The position numbers were made by a program, and so were the translations under genes. The notes beneath the pieces were generated by a model. It saw only the letters and a program-made list of their open reading frames with translations, searched no databases and was not told the DNA's origin. DNA of 64,000 nt. It comes from Pseudomonadota bacterium (lineage in GTDB: Bacteria > Pseudomonadota > Alphaproteobacteria > Caulobacterales > Caulobacteraceae). The stretch spans positions 1 to 64,000 of the forward strand of contig JAIUNU010000005.1 of assembly GCA_020161365.1 (NCBI GenBank), in the 5' to 3' direction. Shown one piece after another: positions 32,037-41,223 of the stretch (the stretch's first letter is position 1; each line of letters opens with the position of its first letter).

Positions 32037-33404
32037 TCAATAGTCGGCGAGGCGGGGTCGCTCGCCGGTCTCGGTCCATTGGCGCAGAGCCCGCCATCCG
32101 GTCTGGATCTGATCGGCGGTAAACCCGCAATGGTCATAGCCCTTCCCGCCCAAGGGCAGCGGCGACTGGACGGCCGGGACCGCCATCTGCAGCAGCTTGG
32201 CGGTGTTGCCCGCCGCCGCGACGATGCGGCTCAGGCCCTCGGCCTGGGCGTAGGGCACAAGCGAGTCGATGCGATTGTGGATGGTCACCAGCGGCGTCTG
32301 GAACCGGCCGGTCGCCTGGCGCCAGCGGCGGGCCTCCGCGACCGCTTCGGGATCGGCGCCGAAGCGCTGGACCTTGCGATTGAACGCCTCGAGTTCGGCG
32401 GGGGTCATTTCGTTGCTGCGATAGACCTTGTCCCGATTGCCATAGATCTGGCCGCCAAAGGTCGCGCGCATGTCGTCGGCGCCGAACCCCAGCGTCACGA
32501 GCGGATAGAAGAAGGCGGCCTTGTCCGGTTCGAAGCCGCCGATCGAGGCGATCTGGCGAATGATCCGCGCTTCTGGGCCGTCCGGCGCCTTTTCCGCCGC
32601 CATGAACAGGGCGACGACGGGCGCCACCAGCGTCATGACCTGCGTGCGCATGAAAGCGTCCTGATCCTGACCCGGCGCGGCGACGATCGGCAAGGCCGAA
32701 CGCGTGGCATCCTGCACGCCGGGCAGGGCGTAGGGCGTGCCCGCGGTCAGCTGGTTGTAGGCCAGACGCAGATCGGTCAGCTGGCCGATCTCCCGCTCCC
32801 AGCCGTCGGTGACGCCGCATTGGGCCAGGGCCCCGGCGAAGGCGCGCGGCTGCTGCTCGATCAGCGCCATGACAATATTGCCGCCCATGGAGGATCCGCT
32901 GACATAGATCTTCTTCGCCCCCAGGGACGCCAGGAAGTTTCGCAGCCGCAACGTGTTCGTCGCGCCGGTCTTCACGCCCATGCCGGCCTTGTCATAGGCG
33001 CTGAGGCCTGCGGCCAGGCCGTCCTGATAGGCGAAGCGCATGATCCCGCTGCCGCCGGCGCCGGCGGACAGCGGGTCTTCGGCCACGTCCACCGGCGTTC
33101 CGGGGAGGGTGTAGCCGTGCGCGAAGACCAGGGCGTCGCCCTTCCAACCGGCCGGGATGGCCACGGCGAACTGGCGGCCCTCCAGCTTGCCGCCCAGGAT
33201 CATGCCCCCTCCGGGCGCGGGGCGGGACGTGCTGTCGGTGACGCCGAGCGCCCGCGCCCTCTGCAGCAGGGCGGCCTGTTCGGGCGAGGGCTCGAAGGCC
33301 GAGGCCTTTTCCTGCGCACGAGAGGCCAATGGCGTCACCGCCAGGACCGCGCCCAGCGCGACGGCGCAGGTCAGGCTTCCCCAGCCGGAAAGGGTTTTGT
33401 GCAT
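32037..33404 (-). CDS. Exported alpha/beta hydrolase of unknown substrate
   Basis: A 455-aa protein with a signal peptide (MHKTLSGWGSLTCAVALGAV to about ASRAQ). The core has VFAHGYTLPGTPV (oxyanion region), the nucleophile elbow VSGSSMGGNIVMAL, the acid in HNRIDSLVPYA and the histidine in YDHCGFTADQI, giving a complete triad. GGGGGAGA precedes ATG 33404; the frame stays open to 33800 with Arg-rich translation antisense to the neighbour, which is rejected. It is 26 bp downstream of the OCD-family gene and may share its transcript. Ester, lactone or peptide substrates are all possible. Confidence 0.8.
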   Translation of the reverse strand: MHKTLSGWGSLTCAVALGAVLAVTPLASRAQEKASAFEPSPEQAALLQRARALGVTDSTSRPAPGGGMILGGKLEGRQFAVAIPAGWKGDALVFAHGYTLPGTPVDVAEDPLSAGAGGSGIMRFAYQDGLAAGLSAYDKAGMGVKTGATNTLRLRNFLASLGAKKIYVSGSSMGGNIVMALIEQQPRAFAGALAQCGVTDGWEREIGQLTDLRLAYNQLTAGTPYALPGVQDATRSALPIVAAPGQDQDAFMRTQVMTLVAPVVALFMAAEKAPDGPEARIIRQIASIGGFEPDKAAFFYPLVTLGFGADDMRATFGGQIYGNRDKVYRSNEMTPAELEAFNRKVQRFGADPEAVAEARRWRQATGRFQTPLVTIHNRIDSLVPYAQAEGLSRIVAAAGNTAKLLQMAVPAVQSPLPLGGKGYDHCGFTADQIQTGWRALRQWTETGERPRLADY

Positions 33405-33430
33405 GATGGTCTCCCCCACGATGTTTTTCC

Positions 33431-34366
33431 TTATGATCTGGTGAGTTCGCGCCAGGCGAGTTCCGCGATGGCGGCGTCTTGAGCGCCCAGGCCTGTCAGG
33501 TCGGCGATCGCCGTCGCCTCGGGCGGGAGCGCGGGCGGTGCGCCCGCGCCCAACACCTCGCCGATCTCGACCATCCGGGGCGCCGGCGTCACATGGGCGC
33601 AGTCGCCGCAGGCGGCGCATTGCGCCCGAGAGTCCACCAGAACGAGATCGACCGCGCCGACGAGTTCCGGCGCGAGCTCGCGTTTGCCGGCGGAGTCCGC
33701 GCCGACGGCGATGATCCGAAGCCCCGGCCTCAGGACCTCCAGCCCCAGAAGCGGGGATCGCGCCGGCGTCGTGGTGACGATCAGGTCGGCGTCCCGGCAC
33801 AGGATCGCCAAGTCATCGACGGCCATGGCCGCGACGCCTTCCGTCGACAGCGTTTGGGCCAGGGCGGCGGCTTTCTGCGCGTCGCGGGCCCAGATCGCGA
33901 CCGCTTCGACGCCAAGCGCGCGGGCGATCCAGCGCGCCTGCAAGGCGGCCTGGGTTCCGGCGCCGACGACGCCGAGACGGCGGGGATGGCGCGGCGCGAT
34001 CAGCTTGGCGGCGATGGCGCCGGCGATGGCGGTCCTGAGATCCGTCAGCGCGCCTTCATCGGACAGGACCCCGAGGGGAACGCCGGTATGGCCGTCGAAG
34101 ACCACCATCAGGCCGGTGCTCGACGGCAGGTTCCGGTGAGGATTCTCGTAGAAGCTGCTGGCGACCTTGACCGCGAACAGGGGTCTGCCGTCGATATGCG
34201 CGCCTTTGACATGGACATCGCCGGGCGGCTGGTCGAATCGCAGATGGCCGGTGGCGATCGCCTGGACCTTGCCGCTGGAATGATCCTGGAACGCCCGGCC
34301 GATGGCCGCGATCGCCTGATCGGGGTCGATGGCCGACAGGATGGCGTCCTTGCCGAACCACTTCAC
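33431..34366 (-). CDS. Ornithine cyclodeaminase / mu-crystallin family NAD(P)-dependent enzyme
   Basis: A 311-aa enzyme of the OCD/mu-crystallin fold. The N-terminal dimerisation part contains KGAHIDGRPLFAVKVASSFY and SSTGLMVVFDGHTGVPLGVL, and the Rossmann part RLGVVGAGTQAALQARWI and IVTTTPARSPLL. Members include ornithine cyclodeaminase, pyrroline-2-carboxylate reductase, iminosuccinate reductase (BhcD), DauB in D-arginine use, and EutC in ectoine use. Its start overlaps the stop of the DauR-like regulator (ATGA), and a PLP dehydratase is divergent, which favours an imine-reducing role. The exact substrate is open. Confidence 0.85.
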   Translation of the reverse strand: MKWFGKDAILSAIDPDQAIAAIGRAFQDHSSGKVQAIATGHLRFDQPPGDVHVKGAHIDGRPLFAVKVASSFYENPHRNLPSSTGLMVVFDGHTGVPLGVLSDEGALTDLRTAIAGAIAAKLIAPRHPRRLGVVGAGTQAALQARWIARALGVEAVAIWARDAQKAAALAQTLSTEGVAAMAVDDLAILCRDADLIVTTTPARSPLLGLEVLRPGLRIIAVGADSAGKRELAPELVGAVDLVLVDSRAQCAACGDCAHVTPAPRMVEIGEVLGAGAPPALPPEATAIADLTGLGAQDAAIAELAWRELTRS

Positions 34367-35010
34367 GCTGGAGCGGAGTCCTGTCGGAGGGCGCTGAGCT
34401 CGTTATAGATCGTGGCGCGGCTGACTCCGAGAATCCGCGCGACATAGGCGGGAGCGCGGCGGGCCTCGAAGGCGCCCATGGCCTGAAGGCCCTCGATAAG
34501 CTCGCGTCGGTCGCGACGGTCGATATCCGAGATGCGCAGCTTCCGGTCGGCGCACCATTGGGTCACGAATCCGTTGATCCGTTCGTGCCAGTCATGGACG
34601 AACAGCGCGCGCACGTTCTCGTCTCGCGGCGGCGATCCGAGGAAGCCGTCCAGGGCGCGTCGGACCTGGTCGAAGGCGGAGACATCGATGTTGATGCACA
34701 GCAAGCCGATCGCCGCGTCGCCTTCTCGCAGAACGATCGAGATCGACTTCATGCGTCGACCATCCCAATTGGTCTTCTCATAGGGTCCGATCAGGTGCTG
34801 ATCGGCGCTGAACCGCACGTCGTCCAGTTGAGAAGGGTCTCCGGGCGCGCGACGAGACATGGGATTGGCGATGTGAGCCACCGACTCGCTGGCCAGATCG
34901 TGCACGACCACTTCGACGAAGGGGGCGAACAGCGCCGCGATGCCCTGCGCCACCGCGAAGTGAGGCTCCAGCGAGGGCGTCCAGGCCTGATGGTCGGGAA
35001 GGTCTTGCAT
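34363..35010 (-). CDS. DauR/YheO-like transcriptional regulator (PAS_6 + HTH_22)
   Basis: A 215-aa regulator. Residues about 15-130 form the YheO-like PAS domain (VVVHDLASESVAHIANPMS, YEKTNWDGRRMKSISIVLRE, GLLCINIDVSAFD). The C-terminal HTH_22 (about 165-210) has AFEARRAPAYVARILGVSRA then TIYNELSAL. DauR, which represses D-arginine utilisation genes in Pseudomonas, has this architecture. Here it is coupled to an OCD-family gene, echoing the dauB-dauR arrangement, but no dauA is present. The divergent dehydratase and the palindrome at 35038 suggest it controls both directions. Confidence 0.82.
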   Translation of the reverse strand: MQDLPDHQAWTPSLEPHFAVAQGIAALFAPFVEVVVHDLASESVAHIANPMSRRAPGDPSQLDDVRFSADQHLIGPYEKTNWDGRRMKSISIVLREGDAAIGLLCINIDVSAFDQVRRALDGFLGSPPRDENVRALFVHDWHERINGFVTQWCADRKLRISDIDRRDRRELIEGLQAMGAFEARRAPAYVARILGVSRATIYNELSALRQDSAPA

Positions 35011-35037
35011 GGCGCTCGCTGAAGATTTGACGTTTTG

Positions 35038-35048
35038 TCTAATTTAGA
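35038..35048. promoter_or_regulatory. TCTAA-T-TTAGA palindrome between regulator and dehydratase
   Basis: A perfect 11-bp inverted repeat in the only AT-rich part of the 85-bp divergent intergenic region. It is the likely operator of the DauR-like regulator. Confidence 0.4.
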
Positions 35049-35095
35049 AATAGCATGGCGAGGTCGGGGGCGCAACGGGGCGCGCCGGCGCGAAG

Positions 35096-36121
35096 ATGGG
35101 ATCAACCGTGACACAACCCCGCCCGATGTTGGCCAAGACCGGCGATCCGTCTCGGCTGGCCAGGGTGGCGGCCGACGCGCGCGAGGCCGAACGCCGGCTG
35201 CGCGCCCGAACGCCGCCGAGTCCTCTCGTGCACAGCCGCGCCCTGTCGCGCGTCTATGGCTGCGAGGTTTACCTCAAGTGCGAGCACCTGCTGCCGACGG
35301 GTTCGTTCAAGTTCCGGGGCGCGTTCAACAAGCTGTCACGCCTGCCCCCCGAGAGTCGAGCGCGGGGCGTGATCGCGGCGTCGACCGGTAATCACGGCCT
35401 GGCCGTGGCGACCGCGGGTCGGGAGATGCGGATTCCGGTGACGGTGCATGCGCCCAGGCTCGCCTCACGCGCCAAGCTCGACGCCATGGTCGATCAAGGC
35501 GCTGAGGTCATCCTGCACGCCGGCGAGCCGCTGGTCGCCGAGCAGGCGGCCAGAGCGGCGGCCACGCACGAGGGCCGACCCTATGTTTCGCCCTACAACG
35601 ATCTCGAGGTGATCGCGGGTCAGGGCTCGCTAGGGGTGGAGCTGGCCCATCAGGCCGCACGTCTCGACGCAGTGGTCGTGTCCGTAGGCGGCGGCGGTCT
35701 TCTCGCGGGGGTCGGGGCGGCCTTGAAGGATATGCGGCCCGAGACCCGGCTGGTCGGCGCCTGGCCGGTCAACGCGCCCAGCCTGTTGCGGGCGATCGAG
35801 CACGGTCGGGCCGTCAGCGTCGAGGAGTCGCCCACCCTGTCCGACGCCACCGCAGGCGGCGTTGAGCCCGGCGCGATGACCATCGATCTGGCGTCCGATC
35901 TCGCGCCGCTGTGCGTGGAGGTGGAGGAGGCCAGGATCGCCGCCGCCATGCGCCGGCTGGCTGAACACGAGCATTGGATGGTGGAGGGGGCGGCCGGCCT
36001 GGCCCTGGCCGGGCTGGAGGCCTGCGCGGACCAGTTCGCCGGCGGCAGCGTCGCGGTCGTGCTGTGCGGCCGCAACATCACCCTGGAGCGGTTTCTCGAC
36101 GCGATGAACGCCCCACACTGA
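35096..36121 (+). CDS. Threonine dehydratase-like PLP enzyme (fold type II)
   Basis: A 341-aa PLP-dependent ammonia-lyase. The cofactor lysine is in PTGSFKFRGAFNKL, the asparagine contact in STGNHGLAVA, and the phosphate-binding loop in VVSVGGGGLLAGVG. The C-terminal regulatory ACT domain of biosynthetic IlvA is missing. It could deaminate threonine/serine or 3-hydroxyaspartate (BhcB-like), or be EutB-like. It is divergent from a DauR-like regulator and OCD enzyme. With 3-hydroxyaspartate, its iminosuccinate product would suit an OCD-family reductase. ATG 35096 and GTG 35108 are both possible; neither has a strong binding site. Confidence 0.8.
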   Translation: MGSTVTQPRPMLAKTGDPSRLARVAADAREAERRLRARTPPSPLVHSRALSRVYGCEVYLKCEHLLPTGSFKFRGAFNKLSRLPPESRARGVIAASTGNHGLAVATAGREMRIPVTVHAPRLASRAKLDAMVDQGAEVILHAGEPLVAEQAARAAATHEGRPYVSPYNDLEVIAGQGSLGVELAHQAARLDAVVVSVGGGGLLAGVGAALKDMRPETRLVGAWPVNAPSLLRAIEHGRAVSVEESPTLSDATAGGVEPGAMTIDLASDLAPLCVEVEEARIAAAMRRLAEHEHWMVEGAAGLALAGLEACADQFAGGSVAVVLCGRNITLERFLDAMNAPH

Positions 36122-36130
36122 AGAGACGAA

Positions 36131-36156
36131 AAGGCCCGGTGTCGCCACCGGGCCTT
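36131..36156. terminator. Bidirectional rho-independent terminator
   Basis: AAGGCCCGGTG at 36131-36141 pairs perfectly with 36146-36156 across TCGC. It lies between the convergent dehydratase and fadJ genes. On the minus strand the stem is followed by TTCGTCTCTT, so it serves the beta-oxidation operon best. Confidence 0.75.
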
Positions 36157-36180
36157 CCGTCGTTGGCGTTCAGGCTTGGC

Positions 36181-38379
36181 TTACGCCGCGGCCTTGGCCT
36201 TGGCGCCGAAGCGGCCGTAGAAGGTCTCGCCCTTCTCGGCCATCTCGCGCAGCAGGGCCGGCGGCGCGAACCGCTTGCCGTACTTCTGGGCGAGGCCGTC
36301 GCAGGTTTCGACGAAGGCCTTGGCGCCGACGGCGTCGATCAGGCTGATCGGACCGCCGGTCCAGGGCGCGAAGCCCCAGCCCAGGATCGCGCCGACATCG
36401 GCTTCGCGCGGATCGGTGATCACACCTTCCTCGAAGCAACGCGCGGCCTCAACGGCCTGGCGGTACAGCAGGCGGGTGCGGATCTCCTGGATCAGCGTCT
36501 GGTCGGCTTCGGCGATCGTCACCGGGGCCAGGTCCGACAGGCCCTTCCACAGAGTCTTGGGGCCGTTTTCCGGATAGTCGTAGAAGCCCTTGCCGTTCTT
36601 GCGGCCGAAGCGCTGCAGCTCGACCACCATCTTTTCGATGATCGGGGCGAACGGACGGTCCTCGAACTTGTCGCCAAGATCCTTCTTGGTCTGCTGGGTG
36701 ACCTTGTAGCCAAGGTCCAGAGCGACGTCGTCGTTCATTTCCAGCGGACCGCGCGGCATGCCCGTGGCGCGGCCGACATTGTCGATGATGGCCGGCGCGA
36801 TGCCGTCAGCCAGCATCTCCAGGCCTTCCTGCACGAAGGTGCCGAAGCAGCGCGACGTGTAGAAGCCGCGGCTGTCGTTCACGACGATCGGGGTCTTCTT
36901 GATCTTCAGGACGTAGTCGATCGACTTGGCCAGGGCTTCCTGGCTGGTCTCCTCGCCCATGATGATCTCGACGAGGCCCATCTTGTCGACCGGCGAGAAG
37001 AAGTGGATCCCGATGAAGTTCTTCGGACGCACGCTGGCCTTCGACAGGCCGGTGATCGGCAGGGTCGAGGTGTTCGAACCGAAGATGGCGTCCTCGGCCA
37101 GCTGGGCCTCGGCCTTCTGGGTCACGTCGGCCTTGATCTCGCGGTTCTCGAACACCGCCTCGATGACGAGGTCGCTGCCCTTGACGTGCGCGTAGTCGGT
37201 GGTCGGGGTGATCAGGGCCAGGACGGCGTCGGCCTTGTCCTGAGTCATCTTGCCGCGCGACACCGCCTTTTTCAGCAGGTTCTCGGCATAGGCCTTGCCC
37301 TTCTCGGCGGCTTCCTGGCTCTGGTCGATCAGGACGGTCTCGATGCCGGCCATGGCTTGGACATAGGCGATGCCCGCGCCCATCATGCCCGCGCCCAGCA
37401 CGGCGACCTTCTTGGCTTCCGACGGCGGGACATTGGCCGGACGGCCCGAACCCTTGCCCAGCTCCTGCAGGGACAGGAACAGCGTGCGGATCATGCCCTT
37501 GGCCTGGGGCGACATCATCGTCTTCAGGAAGTAGCGGGTCTCGATGCGGATGGCCGCGTCGAACGGAACCTGCGTGCCTTCATAGACGGCCTTCAGGATG
37601 TTCAGCTGGGCCGGGTAGTTGCCATAGGTCTGCTTGCGCAGCATGGCGTTGCCCATGATGAACACCTGGCCGCCGGTCGGGGTGTAGGGGCCGCCGCCGG
37701 GCAGCTTGAAGTCCTTCTTGTCCCACGGCGCGACGGGGTCGCCCTTGGTCTTGACCCAGGTCTTGGCGGCTTCGACGACCTGGTCGGCCGGCACGACTTC
37801 GTGCACGACCTTGTTGGCAAGCGCCTCGGCCGGCTTCATCGACTTGCCTTCCAGCAGGTACGGCGCAGCGGCCATCACGCCCATCAGGCGCGGCAGGCGC
37901 TGGGTGCCGCCGGCGCCCGGCAGCAGGCCGACCTTGGCTTCCGGCAAAGCGAGCTGGATCTTCGGGTTGTCGGCGACCACGCGATAGTGGCAGGCCAGGG
38001 CGATCTCGAGACCGCCGCCCATGGCCAGGCCGTTGATCGCGGCGGCGACCGGCTTGCCGCAGGTTTCCAGGGCGCGGAAGGCCTTGTTGAGCGCGAAGCC
38101 GGCGTCATAGGCGGCCTTCAGGCCGGCCTCACCGCCAGCGCCGCCGCCCAGACCGCCGTTGCCGCCCAGTTCGCCCAGGTCCGCGCCGGCGCAGAAGCCC
38201 GTCGTCTTGCCCGAGGTGATCACGACGCCCTTGATCTCGGCGTCGGACTTGATGCGCTCGACGATCTCGCCGATTTCCTTGATGACCGAAGCGGTCAGGG
38301 TGTTCATCGAACGGCCGGGCACGTCGAAGGTGACGAGGGCCACGCCGTCGGAATCGACCTCGATCTTGAAGTTTTCCAT
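36181..38379 (-). CDS. fadJ: Bifunctional enoyl-CoA hydratase / 3-hydroxyacyl-CoA dehydrogenase
   Basis: A 732-aa FadB/FadJ-type multienzyme of beta-oxidation. The crotonase half (1-190) has [13 protein letters not shown] with the oxyanion loop and [17 protein letters not shown] with the second catalytic glutamate region. The dehydrogenase half has the NAD loop [19 protein letters not shown], the [19 protein letters not shown] catalytic histidine, and two C-terminal 3HCDH domains ([28 protein letters not shown]). AGGAA precedes the ATG. It follows the thiolase gene by 24 bp; the two proteins would form the alpha2beta2-type complex. Confidence 0.92.
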   Translation of the reverse strand: MENFKIEVDSDGVALVTFDVPGRSMNTLTASVIKEIGEIVERIKSDAEIKGVVITSGKTTGFCAGADLGELGGNGGLGGGAGGEAGLKAAYDAGFALNKAFRALETCGKPVAAAINGLAMGGGLEIALACHYRVVADNPKIQLALPEAKVGLLPGAGGTQRLPRLMGVMAAAPYLLEGKSMKPAEALANKVVHEVVPADQVVEAAKTWVKTKGDPVAPWDKKDFKLPGGGPYTPTGGQVFIMGNAMLRKQTYGNYPAQLNILKAVYEGTQVPFDAAIRIETRYFLKTMMSPQAKGMIRTLFLSLQELGKGSGRPANVPPSEAKKVAVLGAGMMGAGIAYVQAMAGIETVLIDQSQEAAEKGKAYAENLLKKAVSRGKMTQDKADAVLALITPTTDYAHVKGSDLVIEAVFENREIKADVTQKAEAQLAEDAIFGSNTSTLPITGLSKASVRPKNFIGIHFFSPVDKMGLVEIIMGEETSQEALAKSIDYVLKIKKTPIVVNDSRGFYTSRCFGTFVQEGLEMLADGIAPAIIDNVGRATGMPRGPLEMNDDVALDLGYKVTQQTKKDLGDKFEDRPFAPIIEKMVVELQRFGRKNGKGFYDYPENGPKTLWKGLSDLAPVTIAEADQTLIQEIRTRLLYRQAVEAARCFEEGVITDPREADVGAILGWGFAPWTGGPISLIDAVGAKAFVETCDGLAQKYGKRFAPPALLREMAEKGETFYGRFGAKAKAAA

Positions 38380-38403
38380 GTGACTAGTTCCTGATCGAGA
38401 AGG

Positions 38404-39609
38404 TTAGACGCGTTCGATGACCGTGGCGGTGCCCATGCCGGCGCCGACGCACAGGGTGATCAGGGCGGTTTCCTTGTCCGAGCGTTCCAGCTCGTCGAGG
38501 ACGGTGCCCAGGATCATCGCGCCGGTGGCGCCGAGCGGGTGGCCCATGGCGATGGCACCGCCGTTGACGTTCATCTTGTCGTGCGGGATATCCAGCGCCT
38601 GCATCATGCGCAGCACGACCGAGGCGAAGGCTTCGTTCAGTTCGTAGAGGTCGATGTCCTTGACCTCCATGCCCAGCTTCTTGAGCAGCTTTTCGCTGAC
38701 CAGGGCCGGACCGGTGAGCATGATCGAGGGTTCGCTGCCGATCGAGGCCGCGCCCTTGATCTTGGCGCGGGCCTTCAGGCCGAGGGCCTCGCCCATTTCC
38801 TTGGTGCCGATCAGCACGCCGGCGGCGCCGTCGACGATGCCCGAGCTGTTGCCGGCGTGGTGCACGTGGTTGACGCGCTCGACCTGCGGATAGCGCTGGG
38901 TGACGACGGCGTCGAAGGCCATCTCGCCCATGCCCGTGAACGACGGATTCAGCGAGGCCAGGGTCTGCATGGTGGTGGAGCCGCGCACGGTCTCGTCATG
39001 GTCCAGCAGGGTCAGGCCCAGCTGGTCCTTCACCGGGATCACCGACTTCTTGAAGCGACCGTCGGCCCAGGCGGCCGCCGCGCGCTTCTGGCTCTCGACG
39101 GCGTAGGCGTCGACGTCGTCGCGGGAGAAACCGTACAGGGTGGCGATCAGGTCGGCCGACACGCCCTGCGGGGCGAAATAGGTCTTGAAGGCCGAAGAGG
39201 GGTCGGTCGGCCAGGCGCCGCCGTCGCTGCCCATCGGCACGCGGCTCATGCTCTCAACGCCGCCGCCGATGGCGAGGCCCGCTTCGCCCGAGGCGACCTT
39301 GGCCGCGGCCATGTTTACGGCTTCCAGGCCCGAGGCGCAGAAGCGATTGATCTGCACGCCGGCGACGCTCTCGGCGTAGTCGGCGGTCAGGACGGCGGTG
39401 CGGGCGATGTCGCTGCCTTGCTCGCCGACCGGCGAGACGCAGCCCAGGACGACGTCGTCGACCTTGCTGGTGTCCAGGCCGTTACGGTCGCGCAGGGCTT
39501 CCAGCACCTGGGTGGCCAGCGACAGGGCGGTGGTCTCGTGCAGCGAGCCGTCCTTCTTGCCCTTGCCGCGCGGCGTGCGCACGGCGTCGAAAATGTAAGC
39601 GTCAGCCAT
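38404..39609 (-). CDS. fadI: Acetyl-CoA C-acyltransferase (3-ketoacyl-CoA thiolase)
   Basis: A 401-aa thiolase. Cys91 in [11 protein letters not shown] is the acyl acceptor; [18 protein letters not shown] has the catalytic histidine near residue 356 and [15 protein letters not shown] the second cysteine. It cleaves 3-ketoacyl-CoA in the last step of beta-oxidation. It sits directly upstream of the hydratase/dehydrogenase, in the normal FadIJ or FadAB order. The symbol fadA would be equally acceptable. Confidence 0.92.
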   Translation of the reverse strand: MADAYIFDAVRTPRGKGKKDGSLHETTALSLATQVLEALRDRNGLDTSKVDDVVLGCVSPVGEQGSDIARTAVLTADYAESVAGVQINRFCASGLEAVNMAAAKVASGEAGLAIGGGVESMSRVPMGSDGGAWPTDPSSAFKTYFAPQGVSADLIATLYGFSRDDVDAYAVESQKRAAAAWADGRFKKSVIPVKDQLGLTLLDHDETVRGSTTMQTLASLNPSFTGMGEMAFDAVVTQRYPQVERVNHVHHAGNSSGIVDGAAGVLIGTKEMGEALGLKARAKIKGAASIGSEPSIMLTGPALVSEKLLKKLGMEVKDIDLYELNEAFASVVLRMMQALDIPHDKMNVNGGAIAMGHPLGATGAMILGTVLDELERSDKETALITLCVGAGMGTATVIERV

Positions 39610-39674
39610 GGAATGGCTCCTTCCTGCGAAGCGTTGTTCGTGTCTTTGTCAGGCGACCGGAAGACCGGACGTCC

Positions 39675-40061
39675 TTAGGGTTTCCAGTTGCCGATCGGGT
39701 ACTTGCCGATCGGCTCGCACTTCAGGCCGCTGGCCGAGGCCTTGGCCCGGTAATAGAGGCGCGACCCGAACTCGGGCGGCGGCAGGGTGCAGGGCGTAAA
39801 GCCCGAGGTGGTCACTTCCAGCCGCCATTCGGCGATCTTGGAGCGCAGCAGGACGTTGCAGACGTCCTTGCCGGGCGGCTGCAGCGGCAGCTTGAACGCG
39901 CCGGGCTGGGGCCGCTTGCCGACCAGTTCGCCCGAGAAGGTCAGCGGGCGCGGACCCTGCACCGCGCGGACGCAGACGACGGCCGAGCGGGCGTCGTTGG
40001 CGGCGGGCGGTTCGGCCCCGGCGGCGCCGGCCAGCAGGCCGGCCAGCAGCGTTACGATCAT
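39675..40061 (-). CDS. Small exported protein with four cysteines, within the beta-oxidation operon
   Basis: A 128-aa protein of no family I recognise. A signal peptide ([18 protein letters not shown]) precedes a mature domain with four cysteines in VVCVRAV, DVCNVLL, TPCTLPP and LKCEPIG, suggesting two disulfides. Its ATG 40061 overlaps the stop of the acyl-CoA dehydrogenase gene (ATGA), so it is translated with a cytoplasmic enzyme yet exported. A longer reading frame to 40331 is out of frame with, and antisense-free of, the dehydrogenase and lacks a leader. Function unknown. Confidence 0.75.
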   Translation of the reverse strand: MIVTLLAGLLAGAAGAEPPAANDARSAVVCVRAVQGPRPLTFSGELVGKRPQPGAFKLPLQPPGKDVCNVLLRSKIAEWRLEVTTSGFTPCTLPPPEFGSRLYYRAKASASGLKCEPIGKYPIGNWKP

Positions 40062-41221
40062 AGCGTCCTCGCGATCAGGAGTTTCATGATCTCGTTGGTG
40101 CCGCCGTAGATGCGCTGGATGCGGCTGTCCTTGTACATGCGCGCGATCGGGTACTCGTTCATGAAGCCGTAGCCGCCAAACAGCTGCAAGCAGCGATCGA
40201 CGATCTTGTTCTCCAGATCCGAGACCCAGTACTTGGCCATCGACGCGGTGGCCGCGTCCAGCTTGCCGGCCAGGTGCTGCTCGATGCAGTGGTTGACGAA
40301 GACGCGGGCCACGGTCGCCTCGGTCTTGCACTCGGCCAGGACGAACTGGGTGTTCTGGAAATCGATGATCGCCTTGCCGAAGGCCTTGCGGTCCTTGACG
40401 TAGGCGATGGTCAGCTCCAGCGCCCGCTCGATCGTGGCCATGCCCTGCACGGCGATGTTCAGCCGCTCCTGCGGCAACTGGCCCATCAGCTGGAAGAAGC
40501 CCTGGCCTTCGTCGGTTCCCAGCAGGTTCTCGGTCGGGATCTTCACGTCATTGAAGAACAGTTCCGAGGTGTCCTGGGCTTCCTGGCCGAGCTTGTCGAG
40601 GTTGCGCCCGCGCTCGAAACCCTCGACCTCGTCGGTCTCGACGATCAGCAGGGACGTGCCACGCGCGCCCGCTGTGGGGTCGGTCTTGGCGACCACGATG
40701 ATGAAGTTGGCAGTCTGGCCGTTGGTGATGAAGGTCTTGGAGCCGTTGATGACGTAGTGGTTGCCCACCTTCTTGGCAGTGGTCTTCACCCCCTGGAGAT
40801 CGGACCCGGCGCCCGGCTCGGTCATGGCGATCGCGCCGACCAGTTCGCCGGTGGCCATTTTGGGAAGCCAGCGCCGCTTCTGCTCTTCCGTCCCGTAGTG
40901 GACGACGTAGGGCATGATGATCGCGTTATGCAGGCTGATGCCGAACCCGTCGACGCCCTTGAGGCCCAGCTGTTCCATCAGCACAACCTCGTGCCGGTAG
41001 TCGCCGCCGGCGCCGCCGTACTGCTCGGGCGTGGAGAGGCCGAGCAAGCCGGCCTCCCCCGCCTTGGTCCACATGTCGCGGTCGACGCAATGGTTCTTGC
41101 GCCACTTGGCGACGGTCTCTTCAGGCGCGTGCTCGTCGAAGAACTTGCCGACCGCGTCCTCGAAGATCGCGATGTCTTCCTCGGCCATGAAGGCCGGTTT
41201 TTCCACGTTGAGCACGCTCAT
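40058..41221 (-). CDS. Acyl-CoA dehydrogenase
   Basis: A 387-aa FAD enzyme that introduces the trans-2 double bond in acyl-CoA. It has the normal three-domain layout: N-terminal helices; the middle domain with [20 protein letters not shown] and [18 protein letters not shown]; and the C-terminal domain with [19 protein letters not shown] and [18 protein letters not shown], where Glu in TNEI is the usual catalytic base. Length and motifs fit long- or branched-chain types. It lies 2 bp downstream of the larger dehydrogenase gene. Confidence 0.92.
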   Translation of the reverse strand: MSVLNVEKPAFMAEEDIAIFEDAVGKFFDEHAPEETVAKWRKNHCVDRDMWTKAGEAGLLGLSTPEQYGGAGGDYRHEVVLMEQLGLKGVDGFGISLHNAIIMPYVVHYGTEEQKRRWLPKMATGELVGAIAMTEPGAGSDLQGVKTTAKKVGNHYVINGSKTFITNGQTANFIIVVAKTDPTAGARGTSLLIVETDEVEGFERGRNLDKLGQEAQDTSELFFNDVKIPTENLLGTDEGQGFFQLMGQLPQERLNIAVQGMATIERALELTIAYVKDRKAFGKAIIDFQNTQFVLAECKTEATVARVFVNHCIEQHLAGKLDAATASMAKYWVSDLENKIVDRCLQLFGGYGFMNEYPIARMYKDSRIQRIYGGTNEIMKLLIARTL

Positions 41222-41223
41222 GA

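Noticed and set aside
33405..33800. N-terminal extension of the alpha/beta hydrolase
   Set aside because: Arg-rich translation overlapping the OCD gene on the same strand in another frame; the signal peptide begins at 33404.
35974..38394. 806-codon plus-strand open frame antisense to fadJ
   Set aside because: Shadow of a GC-rich gene; the opposite strand encodes a complete FadJ with all catalytic motifs.
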